DNA from: Arthrobacter celericrescens
GTDB lineage: Bacteria; Actinomycetota; Actinomycetes; Actinomycetales; Micrococcaceae
Assembly (NCBI RefSeq): GCF_003614925.1
Contig: NZ_QYLP01000080.1
Location: 1-32,122, forward strand
Direction: 5' to 3'
Length of the DNA stretch: 32,122 nucleotides
A program made the position numbers and the translations under genes. Under the pieces are notes generated by a model. It was not told the DNA's origin. It worked only from the letters and a program-made list of their open reading frames with translations, and ran no database searches. Below are positions 1 to 7,231 of this stretch, in pieces (the first letter of the stretch is position 1; each line of letters starts with the position of its first letter).

Positions 1-130
1 CCATGTCACCCTGGAACCCCTGCACCAGACTGGATAGTGCACGCCGCCTCACCGAATTTTCATGTCATAACGACAACAACTGCGAGTTAGTTGGGTGCCC
101 ACACCGTGAAGCGCCGGTTAGGGTGGGGGC
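1..130. other. Intergenic start of window
   Basis: No credible gene is visible here. The stretch is more AT-rich than the genes that follow and leads into the start of the small gene at 131. Only a -10 box next to that start (119-124) could be picked out. Confidence 0.5.
119..124 (+). promoter_or_regulatory. Candidate -10 box, leaderless start
   Basis: TAGGGT sits exactly 6 bases before the ATG at 131, the spacing expected if transcription begins on the start codon. The spacer is G-rich (GGGGGC), so a Shine-Dalgarno reading cannot be excluded. No clear -35 was seen. Confidence 0.4.
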
Positions 131-517
131 ATGAGTGACGAGCCAATTCTGTTTCAGAACACCATGCAGATCACCGAAGGACACTTGGACGGCTTCCGCC
201 AGGCCATCCAATCCGCTATCGAATTTGTCGGGCAGCACGGCCCGCAGGACATGGTCCAGGTATTCATCGACGAAGAGCAGATGATCGCCCACAGTTTCCA
301 GCTTTACGGGAACTCTGAAGCCATCCTGAAGCACTGGGAACTTTCCGACCCCTACATCCAGGGCGTCATGGAGCACTGCACCGTCAAGGAGTTCACCGTC
401 TACGGGCAGCCGAGCGACGCCGTCATGGACGGGATGACCGGCGGAGACATCGAGTTCGATTTCACCATGGTGCCAAGGTTTACGGGTTTTTCGCGTCTCC
501 CAGGTGCGAAGACCTGA
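131..517 (+). CDS. Small protein of unknown function (128 aa)
   Basis: A 128-residue soluble protein without signal peptide or membrane segment. I do not recognise a named family. The body alternates likely helices (about residues 18-33, rich in Gln, Ala and Ile) with strand-like stretches, such as a D-M-V-Q-V-F-I run near 40-46 and a V-K-E-F-T-V-Y run near 85-91. This is the size and rhythm of small ferredoxin-like alpha/beta barrel proteins such as the antibiotic-biosynthesis monooxygenase group, but that is only a guess from pattern. The start ATG has a TANNNT box six bases upstream. It stands alone on the plus strand and converges on trpF, with only 8 bases between the two genes. The last few residues (near positions 480-517) look like a less conserved tail. 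Confidence 0.7.
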   Translation: MSDEPILFQNTMQITEGHLDGFRQAIQSAIEFVGQHGPQDMVQVFIDEEQMIAHSFQLYGNSEAILKHWELSDPYIQGVMEHCTVKEFTVYGQPSDAVMDGMTGGDIEFDFTMVPRFTGFSRLPGAKT

Positions 518-525
518 CTTCGGCT

Positions 526-1122
526 CTAACCCTTGGCGTTCTTCACGAAAGCCCGCACCTTCGCCAGGTCCTTCACGCCGCGGGACGACTCGACGCCGGA
601 GGAGACGTCCACGCCCCAGGCAGCGGCGGTTTGGGCGGCGGACGCCACGTTCTCCGGGGACAGGCCGCCGGCCAGCAGCCACTTCCGCCCGGCCAGGCCC
701 TTGTCCAGCATCAGCGCGTAGTCCCAGGCCTCGCCCGAGCCGGGAACGGCCGCATCCACCAGCAGCAGGTCCTCGCCCCAATCGGCGAACTCTTCCGGCG
801 TGGCACCCAAGGTGACGGCGCGGATCAGCCGCAGCCCGGCGTCGTGCACTGTGCGGACATCCGCCGGCGTGCGGCTGCCATGCAGCTGGACCCATTCCAG
901 GCCGGCCGCGCGGGCGGTGGCGACGGCGTCGGCGGCATTTTCGTGACGGAAGACGCCGACGGCGGCAATCCCCTCCGGGACGCCGGCAAGCAATGCGCGG
1001 GCCTGCTCCGGCGACACCTCACGCGGGCTCTTGGTAAGCACGAAACCCACCGCGTCCGCGCCGCTTTCGACGGCGGCCTGCACTGATTCGGGCGTGCTCA
1101 GGCCGCACACTTTGACGAACAC
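526..1122 (-). CDS. trpF: Phosphoribosylanthranilate isomerase TrpF
   Basis: Converts N-(5-phosphoribosyl)anthranilate to the 1-deoxyribulose isomer (CdRP) in tryptophan synthesis, in the cytosol. The 198-residue chain has the normal length of a monofunctional TrpF and its key motifs: KVCGL at 4-8 with the catalytic Cys6, QLHG at 79-82, LLLVD with the catalytic Asp123, the phosphate-binding LAGGLSPENV near 150-159 and DVSSGVES at 172-179. The start is GTG at 1122, chosen because GGAGG lies seven bases upstream and MFVKVCG is the expected N-terminus. It is not in a trp operon here: its neighbours are an unknown gene and a HutD-like gene read divergently. A separate TrpF is notable because many actinobacteria use the dual HisA/TrpF enzyme PriA instead. 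Confidence 0.93.
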   Translation of the reverse strand: MFVKVCGLSTPESVQAAVESGADAVGFVLTKSPREVSPEQARALLAGVPEGIAAVGVFRHENAADAVATARAAGLEWVQLHGSRTPADVRTVHDAGLRLIRAVTLGATPEEFADWGEDLLLVDAAVPGSGEAWDYALMLDKGLAGRKWLLAGGLSPENVASAAQTAAAWGVDVSSGVESSRGVKDLAKVRAFVKNAKG

Positions 1123-1208
1123 TCCCGTGCCTCCAGCCGTTTCCCGATGAATCTCCTACCCAAGACGTTAGCAAGCCGCGCCGCGCGGTTCCGAACGGGG
1201 TCCATGGG

Positions 1209-1214
1209 TAATGT
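1209..1214 (+). promoter_or_regulatory. Candidate -10 box, leaderless start
   Basis: TAATGT lies 7 bases before the ATG at 1222. The spacer contains GGAG only three bases from the ATG, too close for a good ribosome site, so a leaderless transcript is the better reading. Confidence 0.4.
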
Positions 1215-1221
1215 GGAGCGC

Positions 1222-1827
1222 ATGGAGATCATCCGCTTTTCCGACATCCGGCCCGAACCCTGGCGCAACGGCGGCGGGGTGACCCGCGAACTCGCCAGCC
1301 ATCCGAAAGCAGCCTCCGCGCAGGACGGCGCCTGGGACTGGCGGGTCAGCATCGCGGACGTCTCCAAGGCCGGCGCCTTCTCGGCTTTCCCGGGCATGGA
1401 GCGGGTCCTCACCGTGATCGACGGCGAGCTGCTGCTCCTGACGGTGGACGGCGAGGAGCACCCGGTGGAGAAGTACCGGCCCTTCCGCTTTTCCGGCGAA
1501 GCCGACACCAGTTCTGCGCTGCCCACGGGCGACATCCGGGACCTCAACATCATCGCCCGGGCCGGCGCCTTCAAGGGCTACACCTCCATCATTGAGCTGT
1601 CCAAGAAGCGTGCCCACCCGGTGTTCGAGGGCCAGCTGGCCGTCCTGCTCGAGGGCAAGGCGTCCGTGGTTCCCGGGGCCGACCCGGAGGAGGACCCCGA
1701 CGTTCCTGCCGCCGAACCGGTCGAGCTGGGCCGCTATGATGCCGTGGTCGGTTCGGACCTCCGCAGCCCGGAACTGCTGGGACGCGGCTTCGTGGCCGTG
1801 GTGTCGATCGACCGCGTGACGGCGTAG
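1222..1827 (+). CDS. HutD/Ves family cupin-like protein
   Basis: A 201-residue cytosolic protein with the HutD/Ves signature close to its N-terminus: PWRNGGGVTRELA at about residues 12-24, followed by the WDWRVSIADVSKAGAFSAFPG block that matches the family's first cupin half. A second beta-rich half (around residues 105-201) is more divergent. HutD proteins are often found with histidine-degradation genes and are thought to have a regulatory or safeguarding role there; the exact activity is not established, and no hut gene is in this window. I place the start at ATG 1222 because the family begins with a short lead into PW-NGGG; in-frame ATGs at 1147 and 1204 would add a tail with no family resemblance. 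It is read away from trpF. A weak hairpin without T-run (1828-1856) follows the stop. Confidence 0.82.
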   Translation: MEIIRFSDIRPEPWRNGGGVTRELASHPKAASAQDGAWDWRVSIADVSKAGAFSAFPGMERVLTVIDGELLLLTVDGEEHPVEKYRPFRFSGEADTSSALPTGDIRDLNIIARAGAFKGYTSIIELSKKRAHPVFEGQLAVLLEGKASVVPGADPEEDPDVPAAEPVELGRYDAVVGSDLRSPELLGRGFVAVVSIDRVTA

Positions 1828-1873
1828 CTCCCGGGCGGATCCTGCGGGCCGGGGAGCCGGTCCGGGTGTTTGC

Positions 1874-1879
1874 TACTCT
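1874..1879 (+). promoter_or_regulatory. Candidate -10 box for the guanidine riboswitch transcript
   Basis: TACTCT would place the transcript start near 1886, about 20 bases ahead of the riboswitch aptamer. No convincing -35 was seen. Confidence 0.4.
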
Positions 1880-1906
1880 GGAAGGCAAGGCCCTGTATCC
1901 GGGCCT

Positions 1907-1948
1907 CCGGACGACGGTTCAGTACCCGGCACGCGACAAGACTGGCCA
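1907..1948 (+). promoter_or_regulatory. Guanidine-III riboswitch (ykkC-III)
   Basis: The three conserved blocks of the class occur in order and spacing: CCGGACGA (1907-1914), GTACCCGG (1922-1929) and GACAAGAC (1935-1942). The CCGG blocks can form the pseudoknot helix, and CAGT (1920-1923) pairs with ACTG (1941-1944) as the start of P1. The P1 end runs into the purine-rich AAAGGA ribosome site (1948-1953) of the downstream gene, so guanidine binding most plausibly controls translation start. The downstream SMR pair is the gene type known to go with this riboswitch class. Sequence match and context agree well; this was recognised by eye, not by covariance search. Confidence 0.9.
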
Positions 1949-1959
1949 AAGGAATCGTC

Positions 1960-2274
1960 ATGTCGTGGATCGTCCTCATTCTTTCCGGTGCACTCGAAGC
2001 CGTCTGGGCCGCAGCCCTGCACCGTTCCAAGGGTTTCCGCCGCCCCGTCCCCTCCCTGGTTTTCCTTGTCTCGGTCATTGCCAGCACCGGCGGCCTGGCG
2101 TTCGCCATGCGGGACATTCCCACCGGCACGGCCTACGCCGTCTGGGTGGGCGTCGGCGTGGTCCTCACCGCCTCCTACGCGATGGTCACCAAGGTTGAAC
2201 GCCCGACGGCGGCCCGGCTGGCCTTGCTGGCCGGGATCGGCGCGTGCGTCGTCGGCCTGAAGGTGGTGGCGTAA
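1960..2274 (+). CDS. SMR family guanidinium exporter subunit A (Gdx type)
   Basis: A 104-residue inner-membrane protein with four hydrophobic helices, the standard SMR size. SMR proteins exchange cations for protons as dimers. The invariant Glu is residue 13 in LEAVWA, and GTAYAVWVGVG (around 57-67) is the helix-3 dimer motif. LEAVWA followed by KGF matches the Gdx/SugE subgroup, which exports guanidinium, better than the EmrE drug-exporter subgroup. The start ATG at 1960 has AAAGGA upstream with good spacing; the open frame further upstream is the riboswitch. Two bases separate its stop from the next SMR gene, so the two very likely form a heterodimer, as paired SMR genes usually do. The riboswitch supports guanidinium as substrate. 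Confidence 0.9.
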   Translation: MSWIVLILSGALEAVWAAALHRSKGFRRPVPSLVFLVSVIASTGGLAFAMRDIPTGTAYAVWVGVGVVLTASYAMVTKVERPTAARLALLAGIGACVVGLKVVA

Positions 2275-2276
2275 CC

Positions 2277-2636
2277 ATGTCGCAGCGGCTTTCCTGGCTC
2301 GTACTGCTGGCTTCCGCCGTCCTCGAGGCGGTGTGGGCCACGGCCCTGGGCCTGTCCGAAGGCTTCAGCCAACTGCTGCCCTCCCTCGTTTTCGCCGTGA
2401 CTGCAACGCTGAGCATGGTGGGCCTGGGCGTGGCCGTGAAACGCATCCCCCTCGGCACCGCCTACGCCGTCTGGGTAGGGATCGGCGCAGCGCTGACGGT
2501 CGCGTGGGCCATGGTCACCGGTGTCGAACCCGCCAACCCGCTGAAACTACTTTTCATCGCGGGAATCGTGGGCTGCGCGGCCGGCTTGAAGGCATTGCCC
2601 TCCGGGGACAAGGCATCCGCGAACAAGAGGGCCTGA
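2277..2636 (+). CDS. SMR family guanidinium exporter subunit B (Gdx type)
   Basis: A 119-residue four-helix SMR protein, partner of the preceding subunit. The key Glu is residue 17 in LEAVWATAL, and the helix-3 motif reads GTAYAVWVGIG. The C-terminus carries about 14 extra polar residues (PSGDKASANKRA region) not found in the first subunit. The start ATG at 2277 lies two bases after the upstream TAA, so translation is probably coupled; the longer open frame from 2244 only overlaps the first gene. Two dissimilar subunits in tandem are typical of SMR pairs that insert with opposite topology. Guanidinium as substrate is inferred from family motifs and the riboswitch upstream. Confidence 0.9.
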   Translation: MSQRLSWLVLLASAVLEAVWATALGLSEGFSQLLPSLVFAVTATLSMVGLGVAVKRIPLGTAYAVWVGIGAALTVAWAMVTGVEPANPLKLLFIAGIVGCAAGLKALPSGDKASANKRA

Positions 2637-2709
2637 CGCTATTCGGAATACTCCGGCAGTAGCCCGGGTTCTTGCCAACGAAGGCGACAATCCCGAAGGA
2701 TGGAGAACC

Positions 2710-3729
2710 ATGGCACCCGAGAACACCCCTGGCACCATTCCCGCAACCGTCCACCTCGGCGACGGCCTCACCGTCAGTCCCCTCGGCTTCGGCGGCATGG
2801 CCCTCACCACCGTGTACGGCGACGCCGACCCCGCCGAGTCCCTGCAAACCCTGCACCACGCCGTCGACGCCGGCGTCACCTTCATCGACACCGCGGACGT
2901 CTACGGTGCGGGCGGCAACGAGGAACTCGTCGCGCAGCTGCTGAAGGAACGCCGGGACGAGGTCCAGCTGGCCACGAAGTTCGGCATCCTGGGCAACGTG
3001 CGCACCGGCTACACCGAAGTCCGCGGCGACGCCGCCTACGTGAAGCAGGCCGCAGAGGACAGCCTGCGCCGCCTCGGCACGGACACGATCGACCTCTACT
3101 ACCTGCACCGCCGTGACCTCCGCGTTCCGATTGTGGAAACCGTGGAGGCCATGGCGGCGCTGGTGGCAGAAGGCAAGGTCCGGCACCTTGGCCTGTCCGA
3201 GGTCACGGCCGAGGAGCTTCGGGAAGCCAGTGCCGTGCACCCGATCGCCGCCGTACAGAGCGAGTGGTCCATCTGGAGCCGGGACGTTGAGCGCAACGTG
3301 GTCCCAGCCGCGAAGGAACTCGGCACCGGCTTCGTGCCCTACTCCCCGCTGGGCCGCGGCTTCCTCACCGGCACGGTCAGTGCCAGCGACCTCGGCGACG
3401 GCGATTTCCGGCACCGCATCCCGCGCTTTGCCGAGGGTGCCTTGGACGCCAACCAGGCCGTCGTCGCCGCTGTCCGCTCGGTGGCTGCCGAGCTCGGTGC
3501 CACGCCTGCGCAGGTAGCCCTCGCCTGGCTGTTCGAGCAGGGCCGCCGCCTCGGGCTTCCGGTGGTCCCGATCCCCGGGACCCGCCGCGCACAGCGCATC
3601 GACGAGAACCTCGGCGCCCTGTCCCTCAAGCTGGGTGCCGCCCAACTGGAGGTGCTCGACGGCGCGGCCTCCGCCGTCGTCGGGTCACGTTCCGCAGATC
3701 CCAACTGGGTGTCGCAGGGCCGCGAGTAG
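2710..3729 (+). CDS. Aldo/keto reductase
   Basis: A 339-residue NADP(H)-dependent oxidoreductase of the TIM-barrel aldo/keto reductase superfamily, cytosolic. The catalytic tetrad is visible: Asp60 and Tyr65 in FIDTADVYG, Lys90 in ATKFG and His133 in YYLHRRD. The YSPLGRGFLTG block (about 211-221) and the nucleotide-binding PIPGTRRAQRIDEN block near 294-307 place it with the YajO/AKR13-like bacterial enzymes that reduce aldehydes or ketones. The natural substrate cannot be read from the sequence. GGAG lies a few bases ahead of ATG 2710. It is a single gene between the SMR pair and an MBL-fold gene; there is no evident metabolic link with either. Confidence 0.92.
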   Translation: MAPENTPGTIPATVHLGDGLTVSPLGFGGMALTTVYGDADPAESLQTLHHAVDAGVTFIDTADVYGAGGNEELVAQLLKERRDEVQLATKFGILGNVRTGYTEVRGDAAYVKQAAEDSLRRLGTDTIDLYYLHRRDLRVPIVETVEAMAALVAEGKVRHLGLSEVTAEELREASAVHPIAAVQSEWSIWSRDVERNVVPAAKELGTGFVPYSPLGRGFLTGTVSASDLGDGDFRHRIPRFAEGALDANQAVVAAVRSVAAELGATPAQVALAWLFEQGRRLGLPVVPIPGTRRAQRIDENLGALSLKLGAAQLEVLDGAASAVVGSRSADPNWVSQGRE

Positions 3730-3735
3730 CGTCCG

Positions 3736-3741
3736 TAGAGT
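3736..3741 (+). promoter_or_regulatory. Candidate -10 box, leaderless start
   Basis: TAGAGT lies exactly 6 bases before ATG 3748, overlapping the end of the aldo/keto reductase region. No usual ribosome site is present in the spacer (GGGTGG). Confidence 0.4.
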
Positions 3742-3747
3742 GGGTGG

Positions 3748-4398
3748 ATGGACTCACTCATTCACTCACTGCGCGACATCACCATCCGGCGCGTCTCGGT
3801 CAGCGCGATGGACAACAACGTGTACCTGCTCACCGCCAAGGCGAGCGGGGCGCAGTTGCTGATCGACGCCGCGGACGACCTGCCGGCGATCCAGGCGATG
3901 CTGGCGGAGTCGGCCGCGGACACCACGGCCACGCCGAAACTGGCCCTGATCGCCACCACGCACCAGCACTGGGACCACGTCCGCGCCCTGCCGGAGCTGG
4001 TGGCGGCCACGGGGGCGAAGACGTCGGCCGGGGTGGACGACGCCGCGGCGTTGCCCGTGCCGGTGGACGTGCCGCTGGAGCACGGCGATGTGGGGAACTT
4101 CGAGGGCTTCGACATCACGGCGGTGCACCTGCGCGGCCACACCCCCGGCTCGATCGCCTACGTGTACCAGGACCCGGACGGCCCGGCGCACATCTTCAGC
4201 GGCGACTCGCTGTTCCCGGGCGGCGTGGGCAACACGCAGAACGACCCGGCCCGCTTCACGTCCCTGCTGGACGATGTGACCGAGCGGCTTTTCAACGCCT
4301 ACCCCGATGACACCGTGGTGCACCCGGGCCATGGCAAGCCGACCACGCTCGGCGCGGAACGGCCGCAATTGCAGGAGTGGCGCGAACGCCGCTGGTAG
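3748..4398 (+). CDS. MBL-fold metallo-hydrolase (glyoxalase II-like)
   Basis: A 216-residue metallo-beta-lactamase-fold hydrolase. Metal ligands are present: His72, His74, Asp76 and His77 in THQHWDH, His131 in GHTPGS, Asp153 in SGDSLF and His195 in HPGHG. The GHTPG, GDSLF and PGHG blocks resemble hydroxyacylglutathione hydrolases and the small MBL proteins related to them. Arthrobacter-type bacteria use mycothiol rather than glutathione, so a thioester of another thiol is a plausible substrate, but nothing in the sequence decides this. It is shorter than true glyoxalase II and lacks that enzyme's C-terminal glutathione domain. It is read from an apparently leaderless promoter and converges on the helicase gene, with a long hairpin between them. 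Confidence 0.88.
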   Translation: MDSLIHSLRDITIRRVSVSAMDNNVYLLTAKASGAQLLIDAADDLPAIQAMLAESAADTTATPKLALIATTHQHWDHVRALPELVAATGAKTSAGVDDAAALPVPVDVPLEHGDVGNFEGFDITAVHLRGHTPGSIAYVYQDPDGPAHIFSGDSLFPGGVGNTQNDPARFTSLLDDVTERLFNAYPDDTVVHPGHGKPTTLGAERPQLQEWRERRW

Positions 4399-4421
4399 AA
4401 GCGGAAGGAGCCATCCTTTGC

Positions 4422-4463
4422 TTAGATAGCGTCGTTTTGAGGGCTCAGAACGACGTTATCTAG
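4422..4463. terminator. Long bidirectional hairpin between convergent genes
   Basis: The arms 4422-4441 and 4444-4463 pair along 20 positions with only G-T wobbles at three places and a two-base tip. There is no T-run on either side, so it is not a classic Rho-independent terminator, but its place between two converging genes suits a shared 3' end or RNA-stabilising role. Confidence 0.6.
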
Positions 4464-4478
4464 GCAATCGATGAGATA

Positions 4479-6203
4479 TCAGCGCCCGCGGCGCTCGTTC
4501 GACGCCGGAGCCGACGCCCGGCGCGGACCCTTGCGGGCGGGACGGCCGGAGTTGCCGGAACCCGCACCGAACGAGCCGCCCGATGTGCCGCCGGTGTTGG
4601 AGGACCAGACGGCCTTGCTGCCGGAGTTTCCTGTACCCCGCGTGGACGTTGCCGAGGCCGAACGCGGAGCGGCAGCCTGCCGGGAACCGGCGGCGCGCTG
4701 GCCCGTGGCCGGACGTCCGCTGCGGCCTCCGCCCTGGCCCTGGGCGGCCGGGACGTCGTTGCGGTGGCCGGAGCCGTTGCCGCGGCCGCGCGAGTTGCGG
4801 GCAACGTCCTCGCTGGCTGCGGCGCGGCGGTCGGCACGGTTCAGGTCCGTGCGCACGGGCTCAGCCGAAACCTTGCCGCGTCCGCCGCGTCCGCCACGGC
4901 CACCCGCAGTCGGAGCTGCCTGGCCGGAGCGCCGGGCCCGCTTGCGCTGGGCGTTGGCGCCGGTGGAGGTGCCGCCGCCCTGCGGCTGGGCCTTGGCCGC
5001 CAGCAGGGCCGCACGAGTGCGCGGATCGACCTTGTCGGCGACCTCGCCCACCAGTTCGGCCACCAGGGGCGAGCTGGCGGTGACGCGTTCGAAAGAAACC
5101 TCCACGCCGGCGGCCTTCATCAGCTTCTTGACGTCCTGCTGCTGCTCGGGAAGCGTCAGCGTCACCACGGTGCCTTCGGAACCGGCGCGGGCGGTGCGGC
5201 CGGAGCGGTGCAGGTAGGCCTTGTGCTCGGTGGGCGGGTCAACGTGGATGACGAGTTCGACGTCGTCCACGTGCACGCCGCGGGCGGCGACGTCGGTGGC
5301 CACCAGCACGCGCACCTCCCCGCTGGAGAATTCGGCAAGGTTGCGGTCGCGGGCGTTCTGCGAAAGGTTGCCGTGCAGGTCGACGGCGGGGATGCCGACG
5401 TCGGTGAGCTGCTTGGCCAGCTTGCGGGCATGGTGCTTGGTGCGCATGAAGAGCACGCGGCGCCCGGTTCCGGAAGCCAATTCGACAACCAGCTGCTTCT
5501 TGACCGTCTGGTCATTTGCCACCAGGACGTGGTGTTCCATGGTGGTCACGGCGGCCTGCGGGTCATCCACCGAGTGGGTCAGCGGGTTGGACAGGAAACG
5601 GTGGACCAGCTTGTCCACACCGTTGTCCAGGGTTGCCGAGAAGAGCAGGCGCTGGCCCTGGGACGGGGTCATGTCCATGAGCTTGCGGACCACCGGGAGG
5701 AAGCCGAGGTCTGCCATGTGGTCGGCCTCGTCCAGCACGGTGACCTCGACGCCTTCGAGGGTGACGATGCGCTGGCGGATGAGGTCTTCCAGGCGGCCCG
5801 GGCAGGCGATGACGATGTCCACGCCGGCGCCGAGGGCCTTCTCCTGGCGGGCCTGGGAGATGCCGCCGTAGATCACCGTGGTGTTCAGGCCCATGGCCTT
5901 GGCCAGCGGCTCCACCGTGGCGTTGATCTGGGTGGCCAGCTCGCGGGTGGGCGCCAGGACCAGTCCCATGGGGCGTCCGGGCTTGCGGAAGTACGCGGCC
6001 TCGCGCTCGGCCAGGCGGGCCACCAGCGGGATGGCGAACGCGATGGTCTTGCCCGAACCGGTGCGGCCGCGGCCCAGCACGTCTCGGCCTGCGAGGGTGT
6101 CCGGGAGGGTCTTCACCTGGATGGGGAAAGCTTCTTCGATGCCGTTGGCCGCGAGGGATTCAGCGATGGCTTTGGGCGTGCCAAGGGCAGCAAAAGTAGT
6201 CAT
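4479..6203 (-). CDS. DEAD-box ATP-dependent RNA helicase
   Basis: Unwinds short RNA duplexes with ATP; roles in ribosome assembly, mRNA decay and cold growth are typical. The 574 residues hold the complete core: Q motif ending at Gln29, GRTGSGKT at 46-53, PTRELA at 85-90, DEAD at 158-161, SAT at 189-191, and HRSGRTARAG near 336-345. From about residue 420 a low-complexity tail rich in Gly, Arg, Ser and Ala with RGG-like GGRGGRGGRG follows; it is probably disordered and binds RNA. This is the RhlE/CshA-like actinobacterial type. The start is ATG 6203 (MTTFAALG, as expected before the Q motif) and has no strong ribosome site. The leader of roughly 200 bases contains a GC-rich hairpin, which suggests control at the RNA level. 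Confidence 0.94.
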   Translation of the reverse strand: MTTFAALGTPKAIAESLAANGIEEAFPIQVKTLPDTLAGRDVLGRGRTGSGKTIAFAIPLVARLAEREAAYFRKPGRPMGLVLAPTRELATQINATVEPLAKAMGLNTTVIYGGISQARQEKALGAGVDIVIACPGRLEDLIRQRIVTLEGVEVTVLDEADHMADLGFLPVVRKLMDMTPSQGQRLLFSATLDNGVDKLVHRFLSNPLTHSVDDPQAAVTTMEHHVLVANDQTVKKQLVVELASGTGRRVLFMRTKHHARKLAKQLTDVGIPAVDLHGNLSQNARDRNLAEFSSGEVRVLVATDVAARGVHVDDVELVIHVDPPTEHKAYLHRSGRTARAGSEGTVVTLTLPEQQQDVKKLMKAAGVEVSFERVTASSPLVAELVGEVADKVDPRTRAALLAAKAQPQGGGTSTGANAQRKRARRSGQAAPTAGGRGGRGGRGKVSAEPVRTDLNRADRRAAASEDVARNSRGRGNGSGHRNDVPAAQGQGGGRSGRPATGQRAAGSRQAAAPRSASATSTRGTGNSGSKAVWSSNTGGTSGGSFGAGSGNSGRPARKGPRRASAPASNERRGR

Positions 6204-6365
6204 GTGTTTCGTGGGGTCTTTCTGGCGGCGCCCTTGCGGGCATCGGCCCCCGACGCCGGTTGGGCCAGGGGTTCGCCGAGGAAAAGTCAGTGGTCAACCG
6301 CCGGGCGGGAAGCCGGGGCCGGGACCGAACGCGTTCATCGACGCAGGATGTGCCTCTCACATGAA

Positions 6366-6391
6366 GAAGGCCCGCAACATGCGGGCCCTTC
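6366..6391 (-). promoter_or_regulatory. GC-rich hairpin at the 5' end of the helicase leader
   Basis: GGCCCGCA (6369-6376) pairs perfectly with TGCGGGCC (6380-6387) around a three-base loop. Three further pairs follow if C6388 is bulged. Read in the helicase direction the hairpin is followed by TTCTTC, a weak pyrimidine tract, so it could work as an attenuator or a 5' stabiliser. Confidence 0.45.
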
Positions 6392-6411
6392 ACTGCACAT
6401 CAAGTTCCACC

Positions 6412-6417
6412 ATTCTA
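6412..6417 (-). promoter_or_regulatory. Candidate -10 box for the DEAD-box helicase
   Basis: Read on the minus strand this is TAGAAT, close to consensus. It would start transcription near 6405 and give a leader of about 200 bases. No good -35 was seen. Confidence 0.4.
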
Positions 6418-6537
6418 ACAGGAGCCGGGCGGCGGGAATTTCCACCGCGAGTCCCGAGCAAATTCCACCGCCAGCGGATTACGGGGACGGCGGCCTGCCG
6501 CCGGGGCAAGATGGGAGCAGAGCGAAAGGACACGGGC

Positions 6538-7218
6538 ATGGACCACAGCGGAGATCTGGACGGCGGAAAGCACGACGGCGGCGCCCGCACCTTCGGGGAA
6601 GGGGCCGGGAGCGCGGAGGAGCTGTGGGACGACAGGTACCGGGAGCAATCGCGGATCTGGAGCGGCCGGCCGAACCCCCAGCTCGTGGCGGAAGCGGGCA
6701 GCCTGGTTCCGGACAGGGCACAGGACACGGCGCTGGATCTTGGCTGCGGCGAAGGCGCCGACGCGATCTGGCTCGCACAGCGCGGCTGGCGCGTCACCGC
6801 CGTCGACGTCTCCGCCGTCGCGCTGGAACGGGCGGCCGGGCACGCCGCCGACTCGGGTGTGGAGGAACGGATCACCTTCGAGCGGCGGGACCTGGCAACG
6901 TGGCGGCCCGGGGCGGGGTACGGGCTGGTGTCCTCGCAGTACCTGCATTCGCCCTTGCTGGACTGGCGGGCGTCGGCGGCGATGGCGGCCCGGGCCGTGG
7001 CACCCGGCGGCACGCTGCTGTTGGTGGGCCACTTCCCGCACGGCCAGCACTCGGCACGGGAGATGTTCTACACGCCCGAGGAACTGGCAGAAGCCCTGGA
7101 CGGCGTGCTCGGCACCTGGACCGTCCATGTCCTCGAGACCCGGGAGCGGACGGTCACCGGTCCCGACGGCGAAAGCAGGACCCTCATCGACACGGTGCTG
7201 CGGGCGACGCGCCCCTGA
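6538..7218 (+). CDS. SAM-dependent methyltransferase (class I, TehB-like)
   Basis: A 226-residue cytosolic methyltransferase. LDLGCGEGADAIWLA (about residues 64-78) is the SAM-binding motif I, TAVDVS (about 86-91) holds the acidic residue for the ribose, and the FERRDL stretch near 112-117 with the later PGGTLLLVGH (about 156-165) completes the Rossmann set. The opening WDDRYRE-QSRIWSGRPN resembles the group that includes tellurite-resistance and thiol methyltransferases (TehB-like), so a small-molecule substrate is likelier than DNA or RNA. I start at ATG 6538 because AAAGGA lies seven bases upstream; an in-frame ATG at 6511 is possible. The gene converges on the MFS gene that follows, with 13 bases between the stops. 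Confidence 0.88.
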   Translation: MDHSGDLDGGKHDGGARTFGEGAGSAEELWDDRYREQSRIWSGRPNPQLVAEAGSLVPDRAQDTALDLGCGEGADAIWLAQRGWRVTAVDVSAVALERAAGHAADSGVEERITFERRDLATWRPGAGYGLVSSQYLHSPLLDWRASAAMAARAVAPGGTLLLVGHFPHGQHSAREMFYTPEELAEALDGVLGTWTVHVLETRERTVTGPDGESRTLIDTVLRATRP

Positions 7219-7231
7219 GCCCTGGCCTGCC

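Larger units (their letters stand above)
6204..6537. other. Divergent control region and helicase leader
   Basis: No gene is supported in this 334-base gap between the divergent helicase and methyltransferase genes. It holds the presumed helicase leader (about 6204-6405), the hairpin at 6366-6391, a minus-strand -10 box at 6412-6417 and, at 6525-6530, AAAGGA, the ribosome site of the methyltransferase. Confidence 0.6.

Noticed and set aside
65..895. A 276-codon minus-strand frame across the first gene and trpF
   Set aside because: It overlaps trpF in another frame and its composition is shadow-like; trpF and the plus-strand gene account for the region.
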